DNA of 6,636 nt from Pseudaestuariivita sp. (GTDB taxonomy: Bacteria > Pseudomonadota > Alphaproteobacteria > Rhodobacterales > Rhodobacteraceae): positions 1-6,636 of the forward strand of contig JAHDCH010000146.1 in NCBI GenBank assembly GCA_020629995.1, written 5' to 3'. Every line of letters starts with the position of its first letter. Positions within the stretch are counted from its first letter, which is position 1. Under the pieces are notes generated by a model. It did not search any database. It had not been told where the DNA came from and saw nothing but the letters and a program-made list of their open reading frames with translations. Both the position numbers and the translations under genes were made by a program. Shown here piece after piece: positions 1-6,294 of this stretch.

Positions 1-35
1 CCGGCCAGCCCTTTGAGAAACCCGCGCCGGGTCAT
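1..35 (-). CDS. 5' end of a Tat-exported protein gene (partial)
   Basis: Only the first 11 codons and two bases lie in the window; the gene runs off the left edge. They read MTRRGFLKGLA, and TRRGFLK matches the twin-arginine consensus (S/T-R-R-x-F-L-K) exactly. This predicts a protein exported folded, usually with a cofactor, to the periplasm by the Tat system. The ATG (35-33) overlaps the stop codon of the upstream gene (34-32) as ATGA, so the two are very probably one operon with coupled translation. A GAGG lies about 5 bases before the ATG inside the upstream gene. The Tat call is inferred from the motif; the hydrophobic stretch and the cleavage site are outside the window, so the enzyme type cannot be told. 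A chance start codon is possible but unlikely given the motif and the overlap together. Confidence 0.72.
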   Translation of the reverse strand, partial: MTRRGFLKGLA

Positions 36-1300
36 GCGCCCTCGCGGAAGATGTCTTCCAGGATTTCGGCGTCCCTCAGCCAGCCCGCGGACGAAACATG
101 CCCGCCCGCCCGGATCACGAACCACATGGGCGACAGGCGCACATCCATCGTCTCGCCGATGGCGTGATCGGGGTCATAACACACATCAAACCGCACGCCC
201 TTTTCGCGAAAGAACTCCTCTTGCGCGCGGCGGTCCTGCTGAAAGCCCAGTTCCGGGTCGTCCTTGAAGCTGTGCACGATGTGACAAAAGACCGGCCCGC
301 CCGACATCCCCGTCTGCAGCGCGCCCAGCGTGTAGAGGTCATCCAGAAACGGCCCGTTGCTGCGATACCGGCCCAGCAGACAGACCAGCCCGTATTCCCC
401 CGGCTCAAGCCGCGCGACGTGATCGGCCAGCCGCAGCGGCTCTTCGGTGCGGGGCACGATGTCGTAAGGGTCGTACTGGAACAGCTCGTACATGTCGGGA
501 AAGACGTCGCCCGCGCCCGGCATCGGCGGGCCTTCGAACCCCTTGCCCATCAGCTTGCGATACAGGCGCTGCGACGGCACCGCGCGCGGCGTAAAGTCCA
601 GCGACCGCTGCACCCAGTCGCGCGCCTTGTCGGCATCCCCCTGCTCCAGCACGCAGCGCGCCGCGATATAGAACTTCAGCGCCGTCAGATGCGTCATGTC
701 GCTGCCTTTGGGGTCGCGGCTCAGCGTGTCCTCATAGGCGATGGCAAAGGTCCAGGCCTTGTCGAAATCCCCCGCCGCCAGATGCGCCAGCCCCAGACCC
801 AGCTGCGACCAGCGGTCGGTGCTGTCCAGCATCGCCGCCTCGCGCTTGTCGGCCTTCATGAACCCGCCCAGCAAGGCCGCCTTGCGTGGCAGCAGCGCCG
901 CCTCGAAATCCTGCACAAAAGGCGCATAACGCTCGACCTCGCCCGCGATCCACGGATCAAAAACGTCGATGCCGTAATGCGTGCCTTTGCGCAGCTCGAG
1001 GCCATAGGCCTTGTTCAGCGCCGGCCCCGTGCCAAATCCCAGCGGCAGACGCGCCTCTTGCAGGCTGTGGGTGGCCCCTGTGGCCTCGTCGTAAAAGATG
1101 CTCTCGGGCATGGGCGTCAGCTGCGCCGCCAGCACCAGATCGGAATCGGGGGATTCAGCTGCAACCGACAGCAGCAGCTGCCCCACCTTCAGCCCCATCT
1201 TGTCCGCCGGGGTGCCCTTTGCGACCCAGGTGATGCGCCGCGCGCCCGGCAGCATCTTGGTGATCAGGGATGTGGGCCAGACGACCTCTTGCAATGCCAT
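32..1300 (-). CDS. PDZ-like / TPR-like / thioredoxin-fold protein without CxxC
   Basis: A protein of 422 residues; I do not recognise a named family. Residues 22-50 look like part of a PDZ domain (ITWVAKGTPADKMGLKVG followed by LLLSV). Residues about 160-250 are helical and TPR-like (LGLAHLAAGDFDKAW, then a second helix pair with GDADKARDWV). Residues about 296-415 fit a thioredoxin/TlpA-like fold: strand EYGLVCLLG, helix, strand PVFCHIVHSF, then DVCYDPDHAIG, and SPMWFVI, where Pro391 would be the cis-proline. The CxxC position is occupied by RSNG (313-316), so disulfide redox chemistry is not expected. No signal peptide or membrane segment is seen, so it is probably cytoplasmic. An in-frame ATG at 1363 exists, but the start at 1300 has a strong AGGGGGGAG 7 bases upstream. 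The stop overlaps the start of a Tat-motif gene. It may help fold or assemble that exported partner; this is inference from context only. Confidence 0.8.
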   Translation of the reverse strand: MALQEVVWPTSLITKMLPGARRITWVAKGTPADKMGLKVGQLLLSVAAESPDSDLVLAAQLTPMPESIFYDEATGATHSLQEARLPLGFGTGPALNKAYGLELRKGTHYGIDVFDPWIAGEVERYAPFVQDFEAALLPRKAALLGGFMKADKREAAMLDSTDRWSQLGLGLAHLAAGDFDKAWTFAIAYEDTLSRDPKGSDMTHLTALKFYIAARCVLEQGDADKARDWVQRSLDFTPRAVPSQRLYRKLMGKGFEGPPMPGAGDVFPDMYELFQYDPYDIVPRTEEPLRLADHVARLEPGEYGLVCLLGRYRSNGPFLDDLYTLGALQTGMSGGPVFCHIVHSFKDDPELGFQQDRRAQEEFFREKGVRFDVCYDPDHAIGETMDVRLSPMWFVIRAGGHVSSAGWLRDAEILEDIFREGA

Positions 1301-1307
1301 GTCCTTG

Positions 1308-1316
1308 CTCCCCCCT
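1308..1316 (-). promoter_or_regulatory. Shine-Dalgarno site of the PDZ/thioredoxin-fold gene
   Basis: On the minus strand this reads AGGGGGGAG, 7 bases before the ATG at 1300. It decides the start in favour of the 422-residue form rather than the in-frame ATG 21 codons upstream, whose extra residues (basic, RR and GGKR-rich) look like translated leader. Confidence 0.65.
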
Positions 1317-1335
1317 GCATGCCTCTTGCCGCCAA

Positions 1336-1359
1336 GACTGGCACGCCTCACGCCAGGTC
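1336..1359 (-). repeat. imperfect inverted repeat in the leader of the PDZ gene
   Basis: GACTGGC pairs with GCCAGGTC across a 9-base spacer, with one bulged G. It lies 36-59 bases upstream of the start at 1300 and downstream of the sodB terminator, where a promoter for the left operon should be. It could be an operator or a leader hairpin, or chance in GC-rich DNA. No convincing -35/-10 pair was found beside it. Confidence 0.25.
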
Positions 1360-1394
1360 TCAACCTGCGCGTCGGCCGTCACCACCCGCCCCCC

Positions 1395-1430
1395 AAAACG
1401 AAACGGGCCGGGAGCATCGCCCCCGGCCCG
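1395..1430 (-). terminator. Rho-independent terminator after sodB
   Basis: A perfect 9-bp GC stem (CGGGCCGGG at 1404-1412 against CCCGGCCCG at 1422-1430) with a 9-base loop. On the minus strand it is followed by TTTCGTTTT. It starts about 25 bases after the sodB stop codon. It should end the sodB transcript and separates it from the left operon. Confidence 0.85.
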
Positions 1431-1454
1431 CATATCCAGATCGTCCTGCGCGGC

Positions 1455-2054
1455 TTACATCCGCGAGGCGACGTTTTCCCAGTTGACCAGATTGTCGAGG
1501 AAGTTGGTCAGGTACGCCGGACGCTTGTTGCGGAAATCGATGTAGTAGCTGTGCTCCCACACGTCGCAGCCCAGCAGAGCCGTCTGACCAAAGCACAGCG
1601 GGTTCACGCCATTCTCGGTCTTGGTCACGGCAAGGCTGCCGTCCGCATTCTTGACCAGCCACGCCCAGCCCGAGCCGAACTGACCCGCGCCCGCCGCGCT
1701 GAACTGCGATTTGAACTCGTCAACCGAGCCAAAGCTTTCGGTCAGCGCCTTTTCCAGCTCGCCGGGCATGGCGCTGTCGCCGGGGCCCATCATCTCCCAG
1801 AACTGGTTGTGGTTCCACAGCTGGCTGATGTTGTTGAAGATGCCATTCTGCGCCACGGCGCCCTTGTCATAGGTGCCGGTGATGATCTCTTCGAGGGACT
1901 TGCCCTCCCACTCGGTGCCGGCGATCAGCTTGTTGCCGTTGTCCACATAGGCCTTGTGGTGCAGGTCGTGGTGATACTCGAGCGTTTCTTTCGACATGCC
2001 TTTGTCGGCAAGCGCGTCGTGAGCATAGGGAAGATCGGGAAGCTCAAAAGCCAT
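1455..2054 (-). CDS. sodB: iron-type superoxide dismutase
   Basis: Converts superoxide to O2 and H2O2; normally a cytoplasmic homodimer. The length of 199 residues is typical of the Fe/Mn family. The N-terminal helical domain starts MAFELPDLPY and has the first ligand in EYHHDLHH (His28) and the second in LWNHNQFW (His82). The C-terminal domain holds DVWEHSYYIDF with Asp164 and His168, completing the four metal ligands. The active-site glutamine is on the N-terminal domain (Gln78, four residues before His82) and FGSGWAWLV is present, both as in Fe enzymes; metal flexibility cannot be excluded from sequence. Where the E. coli iron enzyme has HTFYW this protein has HNQFW. The ATG at 2054 is preceded by AAAGG at a spacing of 9, and a terminator follows the TAA stop. 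No signal peptide. It lies downstream of an H2O2-producing oxidase operon, though a 114-base leader suggests its own promoter. Confidence 0.97.
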   Translation of the reverse strand: MAFELPDLPYAHDALADKGMSKETLEYHHDLHHKAYVDNGNKLIAGTEWEGKSLEEIITGTYDKGAVAQNGIFNNISQLWNHNQFWEMMGPGDSAMPGELEKALTESFGSVDEFKSQFSAAGAGQFGSGWAWLVKNADGSLAVTKTENGVNPLCFGQTALLGCDVWEHSYYIDFRNKRPAYLTNFLDNLVNWENVASRM

Positions 2055-2091
2055 GGCAGAACACCTTTCGTCTTGGGTTGTGTCGTTGCTC

Positions 2092-2103
2092 TACCCATGT
2101 GCC
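2092..2103 (-). promoter_or_regulatory. leader box shared by sodB and the upstream secreted-protein gene (sodB copy)
   Basis: On the minus strand this reads GGCACATGGGTA, beginning its TA 38 bases before the sodB ATG. A near-identical box, GCACATGGGGTA, stands 39 bases before the start of the upstream gene. The equal spacing suggests a common promoter or leader element; neither copy matches a sigma-70 -10 hexamer well, so the function is unknown. Confidence 0.25.
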
Positions 2104-2115
2104 CGGCATCGGGCA
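2100..2115 (-). repeat. short inverted repeat in the sodB leader
   Basis: TGCCCG and CGGGCA form a perfect 6-bp stem around a 4-base loop, 46-61 bases upstream of the sodB start. A TTGACG (2118-2123, minus strand) lies just before it and could be a -35 hexamer, putting the repeat in the spacer as an operator would be. No good -10 was seen, so this is a weak promoter/operator candidate. Confidence 0.25.
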
Positions 2116-2168
2116 GACGTCAAGGGTGCGGCGGCGAAAATCCTGCCCGCCGCGCCCATCGCCGCCCG

Positions 2169-2606
2169 TTACGAGCTGCCTTTGACCTTTTTGATCTCGC
2201 AGGTGCCGCGCCCGCTCAGCTGACCGCGAAATTCGGTCACGCGTGCGGCGACATAAATCGCCCCGGTCTTGCGGTCCACATCCGCCGTATAGCGGATCGT
2301 CACCGGCTTCAGCGATGTCGTCGTCGGCCCCTTGACGCGCCACTTGAAGGTGGCCTTTGCGTCGTTCAGGCGCGTCACCTTGGCGGCGACAGGCTTGTTG
2401 TCGTTGAAATGGTACACAACCGGGTCCGACACCTGCGCCGTCTTGGCTCCGTCCGGATGCCCGATAAACAGCACTTCGGGCACCATGCTGTGGTCGGATT
2501 TCTTGGTGATTTTGCACGTATAGGCTGTGGCCGCCTGTGCAGCCCCTGCACAGACACTCAACGTCAGCGATGCGGCGACAACAGGTTTCAAAAAATGGGA
2601 AAACAC
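2169..2606 (-). CDS. small secreted protein of unknown function
   Basis: 145 residues from a GTG start; I do not recognise the family. Residues 1-25 form a Sec signal peptide: FSHFLKP, a hydrophobic run AASLTLSVCAGA, then AQA before a predicted cut ahead of ATAYTC. LSVC is not a lipobox because the residue before Cys is Val. The mature part, about 120 residues, is lysine-rich with alternating strand-like segments (PEVLFIG, PVVYHF, ATFKWRV, VTIRYTADV, AIYVAARV). Cys31 and Cys136 near the two ends could form a disulfide closing a beta fold in the periplasm. The GTG at 2606 has CGGAG about 10 bases upstream; the frame stays open further upstream but without a signal-like start. It lies between soxG (92-base gap) and sodB (114-base gap). 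The context gives no function; codon use resembles the neighbours. Confidence 0.75.
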   Translation of the reverse strand: MFSHFLKPVVAASLTLSVCAGAAQAATAYTCKITKKSDHSMVPEVLFIGHPDGAKTAQVSDPVVYHFNDNKPVAAKVTRLNDAKATFKWRVKGPTTTSLKPVTIRYTADVDRKTGAIYVAARVTEFRGQLSGRGTCEIKKVKGSS

Positions 2607-2644
2607 GGGGGAAACACTCCGGTTGATGCGATACAGCGTCAACT

Positions 2645-2656
2645 TACCCCATGTGC
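2645..2656 (-). promoter_or_regulatory. leader box shared with sodB (upstream copy)
   Basis: On the minus strand this reads GCACATGGGGTA, 39 bases before the GTG start at 2606. It is the partner of the box in the sodB leader (one base inserted in the G run, otherwise alike). It may mark a promoter region; unproven. Confidence 0.25.
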
Positions 2657-2698
2657 ACGGGGCCGCAACCGCAATCGGCGCGGCTGCGACACATGTGA

Positions 2699-3271
2699 TC
2701 ACCCCTGCCCGTGCCAGCCCACCGGTGCGTCCGCATCCGCCGCCACGCTCAGCAGCTCCATCACGTAGCCCGCGACCGACCTGAAACAGACGATGCGTGC
2801 GCCCGTCTCGGTCCGCCACAGCGCAGCCGGAACCTGCGCCAGCCGCGTGCGCCGCATCATGCCGGGGCCAAAGGCCGCGTCGCGCAGATCGGCGGGCGTC
2901 AGCTTGGCCAGCACGTCGCGTGTGGCGGCGCCCGTCAGCTCGAACGCCGCGCGGGCGTCGGACACGTTCAGCACCAGCGCATGCGCCCCGCCCATCGCGC
3001 CGGTCAGCACGCTGACCTTGTCATGGGCGTCGGCATAGTCGCAGAATATCATCGCTTCGTCCGGCGACATCCACGCAAGGCTGCAATCGGCCGCGTGGGT
3101 GATCGCGCCTTTGCCCGGCATCTTGCACCCTGTCACCGAAGTCAGCGCCTTTTGCACATCGGCATCACCCAGCCGGGCGCGCACGGTGATCATGCCGGTC
3201 AGGGGCAGCTCGCGCACCTGCACCAATCCGTCAAAGCTGGCCCCGTTCAGGGCGGTCACGGCCTCAGACAT
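2699..3271 (-). CDS. soxG: sarcosine oxidase gamma subunit
   Basis: 190 residues, normal for the gamma subunit of heterotetrameric sarcosine oxidase, a small GcvT-like fold protein needed for a stable complex. Family-like features are LAWMSPDEAMIF (65-76), the segment around SDARAAFELTGAATRDVL (104-121) with LTPADLR after it, RTRLAQVPAALWR (141-153) and FRSVAGYVMELL (163-174). It carries no flavin-binding motif, as expected. The start at 3271 is chosen because it has a very strong GGAGGGGGAG 7 bases upstream and overlaps the end of soxA by 8 bases; an in-frame ATG 8 codons earlier would place MTRRGRSR in front and lies before that site. The overlap implies coupled translation with soxA in a 1:1 complex. 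No clear terminator follows: a GC-rich hairpin near 2661-2683 lacks a T run. Confidence 0.95.
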   Translation of the reverse strand: MSEAVTALNGASFDGLVQVRELPLTGMITVRARLGDADVQKALTSVTGCKMPGKGAITHAADCSLAWMSPDEAMIFCDYADAHDKVSVLTGAMGGAHALVLNVSDARAAFELTGAATRDVLAKLTPADLRDAAFGPGMMRRTRLAQVPAALWRTETGARIVCFRSVAGYVMELLSVAADADAPVGWHGQG

Positions 3272-6212
3272 TCTGCTTCTCCCCCTCCGGGTCATAGAAC
3301 ACCGGATCCACGATCCGCGCCTTGATCGCCTCGCCCCCGTCCAGCACCGGGAACAGCAGCTCTTCGCCCATCCGGTCCGGGCCGTTCAGCACCAGCCCCA
3401 TGGCGATGCCTTTGCCCAGGGTGGGCGAATGGTAGGTCGAGGTGACCCGCCCTTGGGTGTTGCGCTGGCCATTGTCGTTGTGGCCCGGGGCCACGGCATA
3501 GGCCCCGTCCGGCAGGACCGAGCCGTCCAGCGTCTCAAGCCCAACCAGCTTCCACCGGTTCGGGTCGGTCATATGGCTGCGCTCCTGTGCGCGCTTGCCA
3601 AGGAAGTCTTCCTTCTTCTTGGAAATCGCCCACTGCATGTTCAGGTCCTGCGGGATGATCGTGCCATCCGTTTCGTCCCCGATCATGATAAAGCCTTTCT
3701 CGGCGCGCATGATGTGCAAGCACTCGGTGCCGTAGGGCATCACGCCAAACTCCGCACCCGCCTCGATCAGCGCATCCCAGAAGGCCTGGCCCTGCCCCGC
3801 GTCGACCGCAATCTCAAAGCTGAGTTCGCCAGAAAAACTGATGCGATAGACGCGGCACTTAAAGCCGCCGATCTCGCCATCGGCCCAGCCCATGAACGGC
3901 AGCGCCTCTGCGCTCACATCCATGCCGCCCAGCTTTTCCAGCACGCGGCGCGCGTTCGGCCCGACCACGGCGACCTGCGCATATTGCTCGGTGGCGTTTG
4001 CGACCCAGACGTCCCAATCCCACCATTCGCATTGCAGCCAGTCTTCCATGTGCCCATGGATCCGGTCCGCTCCGCCGGTGGTGGTGTGGCACAGGAAGGT
4101 GTCCTCATCGATCCGCGCCACCACGCCGTCGTCGATCAGAAAGCCGTTCTCGCTGCACATCAGCCCGTACCGGCAGCGCCCCGGCTTCAGCGTCGACATC
4201 ATGTTGGTGTACATCATGTCGAGGAACTTGCCCGCGTCCGGCCCCTTGACGATCAGCTTGCCCAGCGTGGATGCGTCAAGCAATCCAAGGTTTTGGCGGG
4301 TGTTCTTCACCTCGCGCATCACCGCGTCATGGGTGCTCTCGCCGTCCCGCACAAAGGCATAGGGCCTGCGCCATGCGCCGACCGGCTCCCATTCGGCTCC
4401 GTGCGCGTCGTGCCAGTCGTGCATCGGGGTCTTGCGGATCGGCTGGAACAGATCGCCCCGCGCCTCGCCAGCTATCGCGCCCATGCTGATCGGGTGGTAC
4501 GGCGGGCGGAAGGTGGTTGTGCCCACCGCCGGGATATCTTTGCCCAGCGCATCAGCAAGCACCGCGAGACCGTTGATATTGCTCAGCTTCCCCTGATCGG
4601 TCGCCATGCCCAGCGTGGTGTAGCGCTTGGTGTGCTCCACGCTCTCATAGCCTTCCTGCGCGGCCAGCCGCACGTCCGAAACCTTTACGTCGTTCTGGAA
4701 ATCCAGCCAGGATTTCGATTGCAGCTTGTGCCCAGCCTTGGCCGGCATCTGCCACACGGCGGCGACGGGTGCTTCTTCTTCGGCCTCTCCGCCTGTCAGG
4801 ATGTCGCCCAGCGCCAGCGCACCATTTGCCGCGCCCACGCAAGACACAAAGCCCTGCCCGTCCGCGCCCAGCGGCGGGCGCTCGGGGTCGGGGCGGAAAT
4901 GGGCCTTTGCTTCGTCCCAGATCAGCTTGCCTCCGCAATGGGACCACAGGTGCACCACCGGCGACCAGCCGCCCGACATGGCCACCGCGTCGCATTTGAT
5001 CTCTTCGGTGACCTCGCCATCAGCCGCCATGCGGCACAGCCCGACGCCGCTGACACGCGTGCCGCCCTTGACCTTGGCGATTGCGTGGCCGGTTTCGACC
5101 CGGACGCCGCGTGCGCGCAGTTCGGCGGCCAGCGGGCCGACCTCGTCCCGCGCATCCGCGACCACGGCCACCTCCAGCCCTGCATCCAGCAGCGCCAGCG
5201 CTGTGCGGTAGGCGTCGTCGTTGTTGGTTGCCAGCGCCACGCGTTTGCCCGGGGCCACGCCGTGATTGACAATGTAGTCGCGCATCGCGCCTGCCAGCAT
5301 CACGCCGGGGATGTCATTGCCCGCAAAGGACAACGGCCGCTCGATCGCGCCCGTGGCGCAGATGATCTGCGGCGTGCGGATCCGCCACAGCCGGTGGCGC
5401 GGCGCGTCTGATCCCGGCAAATGATCCGCCACGCGTTCGTACCCAAGCAGGTAGCCGTGGTCGTAGACGCCCGCCCCCATGGTGCGCAGGCGCATGCGCA
5501 CGTTCGGCATAGCCTCCAGCCGCGCCACAGCGTCATCCACCCACTTATCCACAGGCTGACCGTTCACCGTTCCGCCGTCTACGGGCGCGCGCCCGCCCCA
5601 ATGGGCGGTCTGCTCGATCAGCAAAACCTCCTTATTTGATGCGCCCGCATCAAGTGCAGCCTGAAGACCCGCCACGCCGCCCCCGATGATGGCGACATCC
5701 ACGTGGGCGTAGAAATGCTCGTACTTGTCCACATCGCGTGCTTCGGGGTCCGGCGCGCGGCCAAGGCCCGCCGACTGGCGGATGAAGGGCTCGTACACGT
5801 GCTTCCAGAACGAGCGCGGATGCAGGAACATCTTGTAATAAAAGCCCGCCGGCAGGAACCGCGACAGCCAGTTGTTGACCACGCCCACATCCGCCTCGAG
5901 GCTGGGAAAGTGGTTCTGGCTGCGCGCGGTCAGCCCGTCGAACAGCTCGGTCGTGGTGGCGCGCTGGTTCGGCTCGAGGCTGTCACCAAGGCCCAGGTTC
6001 ACCAGCGCGTTCGGCTCTTCGGGGCCGGCGGCGACCACACCACGCGGGCGGTGGTACTTGAACGACCGGCCCACCAGCATCTGGTCTTCGCCCAGCAGCG
6101 CCGAGGCGAGCGTGTCGCCCTTGTAGCCCTGGTAGCTTTTGCCGTTGAAACGGAAAGCGCGGCGTTTGCGGCGGTCGATCAGGCGGCCGCCCTGGGGCAA
6201 GCGATGGCTCAT
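3264..6212 (-). CDS. soxA: sarcosine oxidase alpha subunit
   Basis: The large NAD-binding and folate-handling subunit of heterotetrameric sarcosine oxidase, which with SoxB turns sarcosine, O2 and tetrahydrofolate into glycine, H2O2 and 5,10-methylene-tetrahydrofolate in the cytoplasm. 982 residues, usual size. In order: a ferredoxin-like N-terminal domain (about 15-100, RSFKYHRPRG at 49-58) without any cysteine, so no iron-sulfur cluster there; a Rossmann site VDVAIIGGGVAGLQAA (171-186); ATGAIERPLSFAGNDIPGVM (286-305); a second nucleotide-binding region KRVALATNNDDAYRTALALL (323-342) followed by AGLEVAVVAD; a middle domain (about 490-590); a GcvT aminomethyltransferase-like domain (about 595-870, with GLLDASTLGK, RYGLMCSENGFLIDDGVV and AEKGFIMIGDETDGTIIPQD); and a GcvT C-terminal barrel (about 885-970). 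The ATG at 6212 has AAAGG 9 bases upstream. It overlaps soxG by 8 bases and a possible 24-codon upstream frame by 4. Confidence 0.97.
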   Translation of the reverse strand: MSHRLPQGGRLIDRRKRRAFRFNGKSYQGYKGDTLASALLGEDQMLVGRSFKYHRPRGVVAAGPEEPNALVNLGLGDSLEPNQRATTTELFDGLTARSQNHFPSLEADVGVVNNWLSRFLPAGFYYKMFLHPRSFWKHVYEPFIRQSAGLGRAPDPEARDVDKYEHFYAHVDVAIIGGGVAGLQAALDAGASNKEVLLIEQTAHWGGRAPVDGGTVNGQPVDKWVDDAVARLEAMPNVRMRLRTMGAGVYDHGYLLGYERVADHLPGSDAPRHRLWRIRTPQIICATGAIERPLSFAGNDIPGVMLAGAMRDYIVNHGVAPGKRVALATNNDDAYRTALALLDAGLEVAVVADARDEVGPLAAELRARGVRVETGHAIAKVKGGTRVSGVGLCRMAADGEVTEEIKCDAVAMSGGWSPVVHLWSHCGGKLIWDEAKAHFRPDPERPPLGADGQGFVSCVGAANGALALGDILTGGEAEEEAPVAAVWQMPAKAGHKLQSKSWLDFQNDVKVSDVRLAAQEGYESVEHTKRYTTLGMATDQGKLSNINGLAVLADALGKDIPAVGTTTFRPPYHPISMGAIAGEARGDLFQPIRKTPMHDWHDAHGAEWEPVGAWRRPYAFVRDGESTHDAVMREVKNTRQNLGLLDASTLGKLIVKGPDAGKFLDMMYTNMMSTLKPGRCRYGLMCSENGFLIDDGVVARIDEDTFLCHTTTGGADRIHGHMEDWLQCEWWDWDVWVANATEQYAQVAVVGPNARRVLEKLGGMDVSAEALPFMGWADGEIGGFKCRVYRISFSGELSFEIAVDAGQGQAFWDALIEAGAEFGVMPYGTECLHIMRAEKGFIMIGDETDGTIIPQDLNMQWAISKKKEDFLGKRAQERSHMTDPNRWKLVGLETLDGSVLPDGAYAVAPGHNDNGQRNTQGRVTSTYHSPTLGKGIAMGLVLNGPDRMGEELLFPVLDGGEAIKARIVDPVFYDPEGEKQNV
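3279..3288 (-). promoter_or_regulatory. strong Shine-Dalgarno site of soxG inside soxA
   Basis: On the minus strand this reads GGAGGGGGAG, 7 bases before the soxG ATG at 3271 and within the last codons of soxA. It decides the soxG start and should support coupled translation across the 8-base overlap. Confidence 0.7.
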
Positions 6213-6283
6213 TGCTGCGGACCTTTGTCTGGGTGGGAGGCGTGGGAGCCTCCGGCGGCCATATTTTTAAAGAGAAGAAACAT
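6209..6283 (-). CDS. possible 24-codon leader peptide between soxD and soxA
   Basis: An ATG-initiated frame of 24 codons beginning MFLLFKNMAAGGSHAS and ending in TGA (6211-6209), which overlaps the soxA ATG as ATGA. A GAGG lies 9 bases before its ATG, right at the soxD stop codon. It fills almost the whole soxD-soxA gap. The soxA Shine-Dalgarno site lies inside its last codons, so translating it could carry ribosomes into soxA. Against it: part of the frame is made of an intergenic repeat-like motif, and a 24-codon frame may arise by chance in GC-rich DNA. No function is known to me. Confidence 0.3.
   Translation of the reverse strand: MFLLFKNMAAGGSHASHPDKGPQQ
6243..6280. repeat. repeat-like intergenic motif between soxD and soxA
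   Basis: On the plus strand, GCCTCCGGCGG is followed by CCATATTTTTAA and AGAGAAGAAA. From memory, variants of CCTCCGGCGG-N-TATTT-N-AAGAAGA recur between genes in many Rhodobacterales genomes; this could not be checked here and there is no second copy in the window. It is the most AT-rich spot seen in the window. On the plus strand it looks like a weak GC block plus T run; transcription runs the other way. Confidence 0.45.
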
Positions 6284-6294
6284 GGTGGAGCGCC

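Noticed and set aside
278..313. GMSGGPVF in the left gene resembles the GxSGGP serine-protease motif
   Set aside because: No catalytic His/Asp context precedes it, and the segment fits a loop and strand of the thioredoxin-like fold better.
98..1486. A 462-codon plus-strand frame opposite the PDZ/thioredoxin-fold gene
   Set aside because: It is antisense to a gene with coherent fold signals and a strong ribosome site, and it runs through the sodB terminator on the other strand.
2637..2642. TTGACG upstream of the secreted-protein gene as a -35 box
   Set aside because: A -10 at 16-18 bases would fall on the ribosome site, and no TATAAT-like hexamer is there.
2661..2688. GC-rich hairpin downstream of soxG as a terminator
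   Set aside because: The stem is interrupted by an internal loop and no T run follows on the minus strand.
2690..2697. Palindrome CACATGTG right after the soxG stop
   Set aside because: Eight-base palindromes arise often by chance and no regulator site or second copy of the full palindrome was found in the window.
1098..2768. A 556-codon plus-strand frame spanning sodB and the secreted-protein gene
   Set aside because: It reads through the complement of two supported genes and a terminator hairpin; the product shows low-complexity Arg/His/Ala composition and no domain.
3099..5411. A 770-codon plus-strand open frame opposite soxA and soxG
   Set aside because: It lies opposite well-recognised soxA/soxG coding sequence, and its product is rich in Arg, His, Ala and Pro with no family motif. 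Long antisense frames are expected in GC-rich genes.
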